Positions 16,235 to 24,199 are shown, counted from the stretch's first letter. The stretch: DNA of 36,233 nt from Gemmiger formicilis (GCF_016901605.1 NZ_JACJKP010000004.1:1-36233); one strand, 5' to 3'. A program made the numbers and translations. The notes: generated by a model not told the origin, from the sequence alone.

Positions 16235-16648
16235 TCACATTACCATCAACAGCGTACCGGCCGCGATGAGCCCGCAGCCCAAAGCGGAGCGGGGGGTGAC
16301 CTGCTCATGCAGGAGCAGCGCAGCCAGAACCAGGGTGATGACCACGCTGAGTTTGTCGATGGGCACCACCTTGCTGGCGGGTCCCAGCTGCAGCGCCTTG
16401 TAATAGCACAGCCAGGAGGCGCCAGTGGCCAGCCCCGACAGGATCAGGAACAGCCAGCTGCGGCGGCTGATCTGCCCTATGCCGCCCTGGGTCCCCGTGA
16501 GGAACACCATGCCCCAGGCCATAGCCAGCACCACCGTGGTGCGCACCGCCGTGGCCAGGTTGGAGTTGACGCCCTCTATGCCCATTTTGGCCAGAATGGA
16601 AGTCAGGGCCGCAAACACCGACGACCCCACCGCAAAAACAAACCACAT
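16235..16648 (-). CDS. EamA-domain half-size transporter (DMT superfamily)
   Basis: This 137-residue protein has four to five hydrophobic helices and a single EamA repeat, including the ending SVVITLVLAALLLHEQVTPRSALGCGLIAAGTLL that is typical of the drug/metabolite transporter superfamily. Full-length EamA proteins have two such repeats and about 300 residues, so this one must act as a dimer; that is normal for the short family rather than a sign of truncation. AAGGGAAG precedes the start. It is transcribed away from the MarR-MATE operon and shares its control region. The substrate is unknown. Confidence 0.8.
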   Translation of the reverse strand: MWFVFAVGSSVFAALTSILAKMGIEGVNSNLATAVRTTVVLAMAWGMVFLTGTQGGIGQISRRSWLFLILSGLATGASWLCYYKALQLGPASKVVPIDKLSVVITLVLAALLLHEQVTPRSALGCGLIAAGTLLMVM

Positions 16649-16701
16649 GGGAAAAACGCTTCCCTTACAACAATGTACAGTCCACCGGACTGCCGGTTTC
16701 C

Positions 16702-16707
16702 ATTATA
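16702..16707 (-). promoter_or_regulatory. Extended -10 of the EamA gene promoter
   Basis: On the minus strand this reads TGG-TATAAT, an extended -10 box 54 bases before the EamA start codon. The -35 (TGGCAT) is poor. The palindrome at 16734-16747 lies just upstream, so MarR binding could also affect this promoter. Confidence 0.55.
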
Positions 16708-16733
16708 CCACGCGGCGGCGGTCGATGCCACCG

Positions 16734-16782
16734 TTTTGCGCGCAAAATCATTGCGTGCGCAAATTAATGCTTGCGTGCGCAA
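16734..16782. promoter_or_regulatory. Three palindromic MarR-type operators
   Basis: Three related palindromes stand in a row: TTTTGCGCGCAAAA (16734-16747), TTGCGTGCGCAA (16751-16762) and an identical TTGCGTGCGCAA (16771-16782). Sites two and three are exactly 20 bases apart, about two helical turns, so proteins would bind the same DNA face. The third covers the -35 box of the marR promoter. They are most likely operators of the MarR protein encoded just downstream, giving autorepression and possibly control of the divergent EamA gene. Confidence 0.75.
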
Positions 16783-16799
16783 TGATTTGGGTGTATACT
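16771..16799 (+). promoter_or_regulatory. Promoter of the MarR-MATE operon
   Basis: TTGCGT (16771-16776) and TATACT (16794-16799) are separated by 17 bases, 25 bases before the MarR start. The -35 lies inside the third operator. Confidence 0.75.
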
Positions 16800-16824
16800 G
16801 CTGTATGGAAAGGAGAGGTTTGCC

Positions 16825-17271
16825 ATGGATGACTTTATCAAATGGGTATCCATTACGTCGCGCCACACAGCCATGCACATGGACCGTGTGTTGGCGCCTT
16901 ACGGGCTGAACGCCAGCCAGTATATGTATATCGTCCGGGTGTGCGAGCAGCCGGGCCTGACCCAGGACCGCTTTTTGCAGATGTTCTACATTCACCCCAG
17001 CAACGTGACCCGCGCCATATTGGCGCTGGAAAAGCAGGGGTTTCTGGAGCGGCGGTGCAATCCCAAAGACCGCCGCACCTTCTGTGTGTACCCCACCCAG
17101 AAGGCGCTGGACGTTTACCCCGCCATTACCCGGCTGCGCCGGGAATGGCAGGACACCATGCTGGCCGGGCTGGCGCCCGACACCCGCGCCCAATTGCAGG
17201 ACGCTTTGCGGGACGCCGCACTGCGCGCCGTAGCCGAAAATGAGGAGGAGGAACCCCAACATGACCAATGA
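16825..17271 (+). CDS. MarR-family transcriptional regulator
   Basis: This 148-residue regulator has a winged helix-turn-helix (about residues 28-100): LTQDRFLQMFYIHPSNVTRAILALEKQGFLERR, then the wing NPKDRRTFCVYPT. MarR proteins act as dimers that usually leave DNA when a phenolic or other toxic ligand binds. AAGGAGAGG lies upstream of the ATG. The last 11 bases overlap the start of the MATE gene, so the two are translationally coupled, and the acidic tail EEEEPQHDQ is encoded over the MATE ribosome site. It most likely controls its own operon through the three upstream palindromes. Confidence 0.9.
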   Translation: MDDFIKWVSITSRHTAMHMDRVLAPYGLNASQYMYIVRVCEQPGLTQDRFLQMFYIHPSNVTRAILALEKQGFLERRCNPKDRRTFCVYPTQKALDVYPAITRLRREWQDTMLAGLAPDTRAQLQDALRDAALRAVAENEEEEPQHDQ

Positions 17272-18634
17272 AAACCCGCTGGGCAGTCAACCGCTGCCCA
17301 AACTGCTGCGCTCTTTTGCCGTCCCCAGTATTCTGGCCATGCTGGTCAGTTCCCTGTACAACATTGTGGACCAGATCTTCATCGGCCAGGGTGTGGGGTA
17401 TCTGGGCAATGCAGCCACCAATATAGCCTACCCCCTTACCACCATCTGCCTGGCCATTGCGCTGCTTATCGGCATTGGCGGCGCCGCCAACTTCAACCTG
17501 AATCTGGGTGCCGGCCGGCCGGAAGCTGCCCGCCGGGTGGTGGCCGCCGCCGTGACCATGATGGTGACCCTGGGCATTTTGTATATGGTGCTGGTGGAAC
17601 TGTTCCTGCCCCAGCTGCTGCGGCTGTTCGGCGGCACCGACAGCGTAATGCCCTACGCCATTCAGTACACCCGCATCACCGCGCTGGGCATGCCGCTGCT
17701 GATCCTGACCAACGCCATCAGCAACCTGGTGCGTGCCGACGGCAGCCCCCGCTATTCCATGACCTGCATGCTGCTGGGCGCCATCATCAACACCATTCTG
17801 GACCCGGTATTCATCTTTGTATGCCACTGGGGCGTGGCCGGCGCCGCCTGGGCCACCGTCATCGGGCAGGCTGCCTCCTGCGCCATGGCCGTTGCCTATC
17901 TGCCCCGGTTCCGCAATATCCATCTTCAGCGGGAGGATTTCCGCCCCCGCCCCGCCCTGTGGCGGCGCATCGCTTCGCTGGGGCTGAGCAACAGCATGAA
18001 CCAGATCGCCATCACCTTTGTGCAGATCATCCTGAACAACTCCCTGACCTACTACGGCGCCCAGTCCATCTACGGCAGCGAGATCCCTCTGGCTACCAGC
18101 GGCATCGTCATCAAGATCAACGCCATTCTGCTGGGCATCATCGTGGGCATCTCCCAGGGCACCCAGCCCATCATCAGCTTCAACTACGGCGCCGGCAAGT
18201 ATGACCGCGTCTGCGGCATCTACCGGCTGGCCGTCCGGCTCAGCCTGATCATCTCGGCCGTGGGTTTTGTGGCGTTCCAGCTGTTCCCCAAACAGATCGT
18301 TTCGCTGTTCGGCACCGGCGACCATCTCTATTTTGAATTTGCCGTCAAGTTCATGCGCACCTACCTGTTCATGGTGGTGGTCAACTGTGTACAGCTGCTT
18401 TCCTCCAACTTCTTTGCCGCCATCGGCAAACCCATCCGCGGCCTGCTGCTGGCCCTGACCCGCCAGGTGTTTTTCCTGGTGCCGCTGCTGCTGATCCTGC
18501 CCCGCATCTGGGGGCTGGACGGCCTGCTGTTTGCCGCCCCGGTGGCCGATTTCATCGCCTTTGTCACCTCGGCCCTGACCATGCGCGCCGAACTGCGCCG
18601 CCTGTCTGCCGCAAAGGCCCCGCAGCCGGCCTGA
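17261..18634 (+). CDS. MATE-family multidrug efflux transporter
   Basis: This 457-residue membrane protein with about 12 helices belongs to the MATE (MOP superfamily) group and exports drugs or metabolites using a cation gradient. Supporting segments are SSLYNIVDQIFIGQGVG near the N-terminus, NAISNLVRADGSPRYSM, and in the second half GIVVGISQGTQPIISFNYGAGKYDRV (split by one substitution, IIVGIS), the repeated half-signature of the family. The ATG at 17261 has GAGGAGGAGG about 9 bases upstream; an ATG at 17240 is inside that ribosome site and is rejected. It overlaps the regulator gene by 11 bases. Efflux induced by a MarR ligand is the natural reading. Confidence 0.92.
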   Translation: MTNENPLGSQPLPKLLRSFAVPSILAMLVSSLYNIVDQIFIGQGVGYLGNAATNIAYPLTTICLAIALLIGIGGAANFNLNLGAGRPEAARRVVAAAVTMMVTLGILYMVLVELFLPQLLRLFGGTDSVMPYAIQYTRITALGMPLLILTNAISNLVRADGSPRYSMTCMLLGAIINTILDPVFIFVCHWGVAGAAWATVIGQAASCAMAVAYLPRFRNIHLQREDFRPRPALWRRIASLGLSNSMNQIAITFVQIILNNSLTYYGAQSIYGSEIPLATSGIVIKINAILLGIIVGISQGTQPIISFNYGAGKYDRVCGIYRLAVRLSLIISAVGFVAFQLFPKQIVSLFGTGDHLYFEFAVKFMRTYLFMVVVNCVQLLSSNFFAAIGKPIRGLLLALTRQVFFLVPLLLILPRIWGLDGLLFAAPVADFIAFVTSALTMRAELRRLSAAKAPQPA

Positions 18635-18683
18635 CCCCGGGAAATTTTATCCCCGGCAATCGCTTTTTCCGGCCCCGTAACGG

Positions 18684-18712
18684 CTGACAAACCGGTGGGT
18701 TTGTGGTATCAT
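18684..18712 (+). promoter_or_regulatory. Sigma-A promoter of the ROK kinase gene
   Basis: CTGACA (18684-18689) and TATCAT (18707-18712) are separated by 17 bases, about 60 bases before the start codon. Confidence 0.65.
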
Positions 18713-18773
18713 GTGGGTAGTTTCAGCGGCCCCGACGGACGGGCCGATCTTTCCGCGAAAGGATGATTGCTGT

Positions 18774-19712
18774 ATGTATTATCTGGGAGTCGATCTCGGC
18801 GGCACCAACATCAAGGCCGCCCTGGTGAACGAGGAGGGTGTGATCCTGCAGGAAGCCAGCCGTCCCACCCGTTTGCCCCGCCCTGCGGAAGCGGTGTGCG
18901 ATGACATTTCCGAAATGTGCGCCGAACTGGCCGCCGGGCAGGAGGTTGCCGGCATCGGCGTAGGCTGCCCCGGCACCATTGACGGGGGCATTGTGCGCTT
19001 TTCCAACAATCTGGACTGGCACGACTTTGCCATGGGCCCCTACCTGGAAGCCCGTACCCATCTGCCCGTTTACCTGGCCAACGACGCCAACGCCGCCGCC
19101 CTGGGCGAAGCGCTGGCAGGCTGTGCCAAGGGTGCCGACAGCGCCGTGATCCTGACGCTGGGCACCGGCGTAGGCGGCGGTGTGGTGCTGAACGGCAAGC
19201 TGCTGACCGGCTACACCGGCGCGGCGGCAGAGCCCGGCCACATGGTCATTACCGATGACCCCAACGCGCCCCTGTGCACCTGCGGACGCCGGGGCTGCCT
19301 GGAAGCCCTGGCCAGTGCCACGGCTTTGATCCGGATGACCCGGGAAGCCATGGAAGCCCACCCCGAGAGCCGCCTGCACGAAGTAGCCGCCCGGGACGGG
19401 GTGAACGGCCGCACCGTGTTTGATGCCGCCGCACTGGGGGACGAAACCGCCAAAGCTGTGGTGGAACAGTACACCCACGCGCTGGCAGTGGGCATTGCCA
19501 ACCTGATCAACATCTTCTTCCCGGAAGTGGTCGGTCTTTCGGGCGGCGTTGCCAACCAGGGCGAAAACCTGCTGGCTCCCCTGCGGGAAGCCGTGGCTCC
19601 CATGGTCTTTGGGGATGCCTATGCTGAAAAACACACCCGCATTACCACCTGCCAGCTGGGCTACCGCGCCGGTGTGATCGGCGCTGCGCTGCTGGCCCGC
19701 CACCAGGCCTGA
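18774..19712 (+). CDS. ROK-family sugar kinase (glucokinase-like)
   Basis: This 312-residue ATP-dependent sugar kinase of the ROK family probably phosphorylates glucose at C6 or an N-acetylated hexosamine. It has the phosphate-binding motif GVDLGGTNIK (D7), the catalytic Asp in NDANAAALGE (D104), the zinc/sugar-site H156 and the ROK zinc motif C168-x-C170-GRRG-C175. GTGVGGGVVLNGKL and LSGGVANQGE form further nucleotide contacts. GAAAGGA lies 10 bases before the ATG. It has its own promoter and ends at a bidirectional terminator shared with the convergent RpiR gene, which may regulate sugar use in the same pathway. Glucose from MalQ makes a glucokinase role attractive. Confidence 0.9.
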   Translation: MYYLGVDLGGTNIKAALVNEEGVILQEASRPTRLPRPAEAVCDDISEMCAELAAGQEVAGIGVGCPGTIDGGIVRFSNNLDWHDFAMGPYLEARTHLPVYLANDANAAALGEALAGCAKGADSAVILTLGTGVGGGVVLNGKLLTGYTGAAAEPGHMVITDDPNAPLCTCGRRGCLEALASATALIRMTREAMEAHPESRLHEVAARDGVNGRTVFDAAALGDETAKAVVEQYTHALAVGIANLINIFFPEVVGLSGGVANQGENLLAPLREAVAPMVFGDAYAEKHTRITTCQLGYRAGVIGAALLARHQA

Positions 19713-19722
19713 TTTTCCACAA

Positions 19723-19772
19723 AACAAAAGTCCCCGGCACAACGCGAACGTGTTGTGCCGGGGACTTTTGTT
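19723..19772. terminator. Bidirectional rho-independent terminator
   Basis: A perfect 21-base stem, with arms around AAAAGTCCCCGGCACAAC, has flanking A and T runs on both sides. It lies 10 bases after the kinase stop and 12 bases after the stop of the convergent RpiR gene. Confidence 0.92.
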
Positions 19773-19784
19773 GTATCCAAAACC

Positions 19785-20633
19785 TTACAGCCGTTTGCTT
19801 TCCAACGCCCGGCTGGTGCGCTCATGGGCTTCCTGGGCGGTTTCCTGGTTGTTCAGGCTGTAGCGCAGCACCAGCACTTCCGCCGCAAACAGCACGGCGA
19901 TTTTGGCCGCGATACTGCTGCTGTCCAGCGGGCTGTCCTTGGCGCCGCACAGCAGCACCACATCGGCCAGCGCATTGCCCGGTGCGTCGGCATAATGGGT
20001 CAGCAAAATCACCCTGGCGCCGTTTTCCTTGGCCAGGCGCAGGGTCTCCATCATGTCCCGGGCCGCCCCGGAGTAGGACACAAACAGGACCACATCCTCT
20101 GTTCCCATCAGGCTGGTGGCCCGGGTCTGCATGTGGCTGCCGCCCGCTGTACGGAACTTGTTGGACATCACGGCAAACCGCGCCCAGATATCGTTGGCCA
20201 GGATCTGGCTGCCCCCCTGCCCGAAACAGAACACCTGCCGGGCCTGTTCCAGCAGGGCGGCAGCCTCATCCACCGCCGCCGGGTCCAGCACCCCCAACGT
20301 ACCGTTGATGGCATCCACCGAGACAGCCCCCGCCTGTTTGCAGAGGGTAGCGGTGTCGGTATCGGGCAGGATGCAGTAGGCATCCTCTGCATTGGGCATC
20401 GCGTTGGCCTGGGCCAGGGCGATCTTCATTTCGTTGTAGCCGTCAAACCCCAGGGAACGGCAAAAGCGGAAAATGGTGGCTTCGGCCACACCGCAGGCCG
20501 CCCCCAACGCCGAAATGGACAGATACTGGGCCTGCTCCGCATGCTGGGTCAGGTAGTCCGCCACCAGCCGCCCCGAACGGGTAAGCTCGCTGTACTTTTC
20601 ACGCAGCAGCTCCCAGAAATTCCGTGGATTCAT
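19785..20633 (-). CDS. RpiR-family transcriptional regulator (HTH + SIS domain)
   Basis: This 282-residue regulator has an N-terminal RpiR helix-turn-helix (about residues 1-77: LTRSGRLVADYLTQ...ISALGAACGVAEATIFRFCRSLGFDGYNEMKI) and a C-terminal SIS phosphosugar-binding domain (about 115-250) with FCFGQGGSQILANDI and LFVSYSGAARDMMETL. RpiR proteins sense phosphosugars. It is divergent from the TetR gene and converges on the ROK kinase, so a role in amino-sugar or hexose use is plausible. No Shine-Dalgarno sequence precedes the ATG (upstream bases GCGCAGCATCGGA), unlike nearly every other gene here; the conserved N-terminus argues against a much later start. Confidence 0.88.
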   Translation of the reverse strand: MNPRNFWELLREKYSELTRSGRLVADYLTQHAEQAQYLSISALGAACGVAEATIFRFCRSLGFDGYNEMKIALAQANAMPNAEDAYCILPDTDTATLCKQAGAVSVDAINGTLGVLDPAAVDEAAALLEQARQVFCFGQGGSQILANDIWARFAVMSNKFRTAGGSHMQTRATSLMGTEDVVLFVSYSGAARDMMETLRLAKENGARVILLTHYADAPGNALADVVLLCGAKDSPLDSSSIAAKIAVLFAAEVLVLRYSLNNQETAQEAHERTSRALESKRL

Positions 20634-20658
20634 TCCGATGCTGCGCCCATGGGAGTGC

Positions 20659-20687
20659 TGGACGCAACCGGGTTGTTGTGTTACAAT
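20659..20687 (+). promoter_or_regulatory. Promoter of the TetR-family gene
   Basis: TGGACG (20659-20664) and TACAAT (20682-20687) are separated by 17 bases, 30 bases before the start codon. Confidence 0.55.
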
Positions 20688-20716
20688 ATCCGCATAGAAA
20701 CGGAGGGAAACGCAGG

Positions 20717-21262
20717 ATGCAGGCCGATGTAAAACGGCAGATCGCCGACAAACTGTTGGAGTTGCTGGAAAAGAAAAGTCTGGAAAAAATCACCGTGAAA
20801 GAGCTGGTGACGCTGTGCGGCATCAGCCGCCAGACCTTCTACTACCATTTTGAGGACGTGCTGGATGTGGTGGACTGGTGGACCCGGCAGGGTGCCCAAC
20901 AGCTGATGGAACAGAGCATGCGCACCGAGGACCCCCACGAAGCCCTGCGGTTGTTCGTGAACTACACCAACGACCACCGCCAGACTTTGCAGCATTTACT
21001 GGCCAGCCGCTGGCGGGAACAGCTGGAACGGCAGTTCGTGCAGGTGTTCACCACCTACCTGCAGGATATGCTGCACCGGATGCACCCCAACCTGGCCATG
21101 TCCCCCGCCGACGAGGAAGCTTTTTTGCAGTTTTACGCCTGCGGGATTTCGGGGTTATTGATCCAGCAGCCCCTGCGCACCAACGCCGAAAAAGAAACCC
21201 TGGTCAACCAGCTGTACTGGCTGCTGTTCCAGAACCCCTGGGGGCACATCCTCCACTCCTGA
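20717..21262 (+). CDS. TetR/AcrR-family transcriptional regulator
   Basis: This 181-residue regulator has an N-terminal TetR helix-turn-helix (about residues 5-50): KSLEKITVKELVTLCGISRQTFYYHFEDVLDVVDW. The helical C-terminal part resembles the DhaS-like TetR subgroup of Firmicutes. GGAGGG lies 9 bases before the ATG. No gene follows on the same strand, so its target is not evident; the RpiR gene or the convergent radical SAM gene are the nearest options. It ends one base before the stop of the convergent radical SAM gene, with no room for a terminator between them. Confidence 0.85.
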   Translation: MQADVKRQIADKLLELLEKKSLEKITVKELVTLCGISRQTFYYHFEDVLDVVDWWTRQGAQQLMEQSMRTEDPHEALRLFVNYTNDHRQTLQHLLASRWREQLERQFVQVFTTYLQDMLHRMHPNLAMSPADEEAFLQFYACGISGLLIQQPLRTNAEKETLVNQLYWLLFQNPWGHILHS

Positions 21263-21263
21263 A

Positions 21264-22622
21264 TCACTCCGCTTTGTGGGGATGGGCTGCCTTCCACAGC
21301 GCTTCCGCCTGGGGTTTCCATGCCTCGGCATAAGGCGTGGTGCGGTCGCACAAAGTATCCACCGTTTCCGGGGATTCGTAGTCGGTGGAAGCTGCACCGG
21401 TATCGTGTACCATCTTGCGCAGTTTTTCGGGGTTTTCCAGCATGGGGCAGGGCCGCAGCATATTATCGTTGAAGGGCTGCCCGTCGTGGTATGCCATAAA
21501 GATGGGGCTCTTGAGGGCCTCCAGCAGGGTGCAGCTGCGGATATTCACATTGGAATAGTGGATGAACACGCAGGGTTCCACATCGCCCCGGGCATTGATG
21601 TGCAGGTACCGGCGGCCGCCGGCAATGCAGCCGCCCACGTACTCGGCATCGTTCTGGAAGTCCATGGAGAAGATGGGCTTGGTCTTGCGGAAGGCGCGGA
21701 TGCGGTTGTACAGTTCGGTGCGCTGTTCCGGCGTGGGCAGCAGTTCCGGTGCCGCGCCGCTGCCCACCGGCATATAGTGGAAGAACCAGACGAACAAAGC
21801 GCCCGCCTCGATGATCTCATCAAAGAATTTCTCGCTGCTGATGTCGGCATAGTTGCGGCTGGTATAGCAGGCCGAGATGCCGAAGGGCAGCTTATGGTCC
21901 TTGAGCAGCTGCATGGCGCGGCGCACGTTGGCGTAGGCGCCCTGGCCGCGGCGGCTGTCGTTGGCATCCTCAAAGCCTTCCAGGCTGAAAGCCGGCACAA
22001 AGTTTTTCACCCGCAGCATATCCTGGCAGAACGCCTCATCAATGAGGGTGCCGTTGGTAAAGCAGAGGAACTCGCAGTCACTGTGCTTTTCACACAAAGC
22101 AATGACATCCTGTTTGCGCACCAGCGGTTCGCCGCCGGTAAAAATGTACATATAGGTGCCCAGTTCCTTGCCCTGGGTGACGATGGAATCCAGTTCTTCC
22201 AGGGTCAGGTTCAGGCGGTTGCCGTACTCCGCCGCCCAGCAGCCGGTGCAGTGCATATTGCAGGCCGAGGTGGGGTCCAGCAGGATGGCCCAGGGCACGT
22301 TGCAGTTTTCCTTGCGGGAAACCTCGTCCTGGCGGGCACTGCCCTGCAGGCTGGCATTGATGATAAAGTTGCGGAAGAAGGCCTCCCGCACACCGGGGTC
22401 CAGCTCATAGACCTTCATGATCAGCTGGTACCAGTTGTTCTTTTCGTCGATGGCGTTGCGGAAGGCAGCGCGCTGCTTGGCGTACCAGTCCTTGGGGGTA
22501 ACGGTATCGACCAGTTTCATGATCTTGGGAATGTTGGTTTCCGGGTCCTTTTCCAGATAGTGCAGAACCTGTTCGAGGCCGGCAGAGATTGCGGCATCTT
22601 TCAGGGATGCATTTTGTGCCAT
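21264..22622 (-). CDS. Radical SAM protein with SPASM-like C-terminal cysteines, function unknown
   Basis: This 452-residue enzyme has three parts. A helical N-terminal region (about 1-105) is of a type I do not recognise. The radical SAM barrel carries the [4Fe-4S] triad C121-x3-C125-x2-C128 and GGEP at 163-166. The C-terminal region (about 325-400) has C332, C351, C364 and C392, suggesting an auxiliary iron-sulphur cluster of SPASM/Twitch type. Such enzymes modify peptides, proteins or lipids by radical chemistry. The ATG at 22622 is chosen because GGAGGT lies 9 bases upstream; an earlier ATG at 22643 lies before that site. No precursor-peptide gene, maturase partner or export protein is adjacent, so a ribosomal-peptide role is not supported. 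Confidence 0.85.
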   Translation of the reverse strand: MAQNASLKDAAISAGLEQVLHYLEKDPETNIPKIMKLVDTVTPKDWYAKQRAAFRNAIDEKNNWYQLIMKVYELDPGVREAFFRNFIINASLQGSARQDEVSRKENCNVPWAILLDPTSACNMHCTGCWAAEYGNRLNLTLEELDSIVTQGKELGTYMYIFTGGEPLVRKQDVIALCEKHSDCEFLCFTNGTLIDEAFCQDMLRVKNFVPAFSLEGFEDANDSRRGQGAYANVRRAMQLLKDHKLPFGISACYTSRNYADISSEKFFDEIIEAGALFVWFFHYMPVGSGAAPELLPTPEQRTELYNRIRAFRKTKPIFSMDFQNDAEYVGGCIAGGRRYLHINARGDVEPCVFIHYSNVNIRSCTLLEALKSPIFMAYHDGQPFNDNMLRPCPMLENPEKLRKMVHDTGAASTDYESPETVDTLCDRTTPYAEAWKPQAEALWKAAHPHKAE

Positions 22623-22864
22623 AGTAAGTGCACCTCCATACATTGCTAGTCCTTTTTTACGCGGTCAGGGGGCCTTTTTATGCCCCCCTGCGTAATAGGA
22701 ATAGTGTACCACAGCGCCCGTTGGCCGCCCACTGATAATCCCGCCGCGGTGTCTTTACAACTTGGCCGCGCCGTCATGACATTTTGCCCTTCTTGTAAAC
22801 AAGCAATCACCCCCGTACCGGCAAGCAGTACGGGGGTGATCTGTTTGGGGAATTGAGCGGCCGA
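22623..22864. other. Intergenic region upstream of the radical SAM gene and after the Gld operon
   Basis: No gene was seen. On the minus strand a TGG-TACACT extended -10 lies near 22705-22710. An imperfect G-run/C-run hairpin (about 22661-22692) sits in the radical SAM leader, followed on that strand by A rather than T. The Gld-operon terminator occupies 22806-22840. Confidence 0.55.
22806..22840 (-). terminator. Terminator of the Gld-like operon
   Basis: A perfect 13-base stem (ATCACCCCCGTAC / GTACGGGGGTGAT) has a nine-base loop, with a T-rich stretch after it on the minus strand, about 25 bases past the DUF4340 stop. Confidence 0.8.
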
Positions 22865-24199
22865 TTACGCCAGCCCCAGGGTGATGGCGTTCACCGCCTC
22901 GGTCAGGTCGACCACCAGCGAGCGGGAGATCAGTCCCAGCGTGGTGCCGTCCAGTTGTGCCAGGCAGTTGTCACCGTCATACTGATAGAGGTTGACGGTC
23001 AGGGTCGGGAAGGTATCGTTGTCCAGGTGGACGGTGAAGGTGATTTCCTGCTTCTTGGCCGGCGTTTCGGTGTTGAATTCGTTGACTTCCAGCGCGTCGA
23101 TGGCCGCGGATACGTCGTCAAATTCCACTACATCGTCACCGATCTTGTAGGTGTCGCCCTTCTTCTCCACCGTGTAGGTGGTATCGTCGATGGTAAAGTC
23201 GATGCTCTGCACATCATCCCAGTTCAGTGCCAGGATCTCGTCGGGGCGCAGGCTGTCATAACCGGTTGTGATGATGCTTTCGTCGTAGGTGTCGGCGTCC
23301 ACATGGTAGATGATGGGCGAATCATCCATCCGCATATAGCAGTTGTCGCCCTTCTTGCCGAAGGCCAGGTCAAAGGTATTCTGCTCGTCCTCGGCGGTGT
23401 AGGTGACGGTAAAGGTCACCGTGGGGGCATCCAGACCGTAGTTGGCCAGCACCGAATCATCGGCAGTGTAGGTGGCGTAGTCGGTGCGGTCCAGGTCGCC
23501 CAGGGTGGTGAGCAGCCCCTCCACCTTGGTGGTGGAAAGCGCCTTGTAGCTGCCGTTGTCGTTGAGGTAATACTCGTAACTGTCGGAATAGCTCAGCCCT
23601 TCATCGGGGTGATGTTCCACCGTGAAGGCGGTTTCGCCGGTGGCCACGATGGTGTCCAGGGTATCGTACTCGGGGATGGTATCCTGGCGCATCAGCTCAT
23701 CCCGGTCGGTGACGGCGTATTCCGCCAGATCATCGTCGATAAGGTAGACGGTGCCGTCCCCCAGGGTAAGATACCGTTTTTCGTCCATGGTGGAGTAGTC
23801 GCCCAGCTGGATCACCGTGTCCCCTTCATCACTGGTCAGCGTGATGGTGCAGGAGGGGGCATCCAGACCGTACTGGCCGAAGTCCTCCACGTTCTCGATG
23901 ATGAAGCTGGCGTGGACGCTCTCGAAATGCTCCAGGAAGTCCGACATCTTTTCCTGATCCACGGGGAAGTCTGCGTCCGAAGCATCGGACCAGGTGTCGT
24001 CGGTCTTGGTAAAGCTGAGGGTGGTGCCCTCCTTGGTCCAGGAAACAGCGGTCAGGGCACTTTCGCTGGTGGCAATGATCTCCTTATCCACGGTGGAGAT
24101 GGTGTCGATATGCTTCTGCACGCCGGACACGATGGCGATGATGGCGCACAGCGCCACCAGCACCCCGATCAGGACGGCCAGTTTTTTCTGTCGATTCAT
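22865..24199 (-). CDS. DUF4340 domain-containing membrane-anchored protein
   Basis: This 444-residue protein has one N-terminal helix (about residues 7-27) and a long, acidic extracytoplasmic region built from repeated beta-rich DUF4340 units. Examples are ALTAVSWTKEGTTLSFTKTDDTW, YGLDAPSCTITLTSDEGDTVIQLGD and the parallel YGLDAPTVTFTVTYTAEDEQNTFDLAFG. The two YGLDAP-centred segments indicate an internal duplication. It is the last gene of the operon and overlaps the GldG-like gene by four bases (ATGA). DUF4340 proteins accompany GldG-type ABC components in many bacteria; a structural or substrate-handling role outside the membrane is likely, without known chemistry. Confidence 0.85.
   Translation of the reverse strand: MNRQKKLAVLIGVLVALCAIIAIVSGVQKHIDTISTVDKEIIATSESALTAVSWTKEGTTLSFTKTDDTWSDASDADFPVDQEKMSDFLEHFESVHASFIIENVEDFGQYGLDAPSCTITLTSDEGDTVIQLGDYSTMDEKRYLTLGDGTVYLIDDDLAEYAVTDRDELMRQDTIPEYDTLDTIVATGETAFTVEHHPDEGLSYSDSYEYYLNDNGSYKALSTTKVEGLLTTLGDLDRTDYATYTADDSVLANYGLDAPTVTFTVTYTAEDEQNTFDLAFGKKGDNCYMRMDDSPIIYHVDADTYDESIITTGYDSLRPDEILALNWDDVQSIDFTIDDTTYTVEKKGDTYKIGDDVVEFDDVSAAIDALEVNEFNTETPAKKQEITFTVHLDNDTFPTLTVNLYQYDGDNCLAQLDGTTLGLISRSLVVDLTEAVNAITLGLA

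Noticed and set aside
16734-16782. The three repeated TTGCG..CGCAA units as a CRISPR-like or mobile-element repeat
   Set aside because: Units are short, palindromic, unevenly spaced (16 and 20 bases) and overlap a promoter, so regulator binding sites explain them better.
22655-22695. Leader hairpin of the radical SAM gene as a riboswitch
   Set aside because: It is a single imperfect G/C-run stem with no conserved riboswitch core recognisable to me and no downstream terminator/antiterminator pair.
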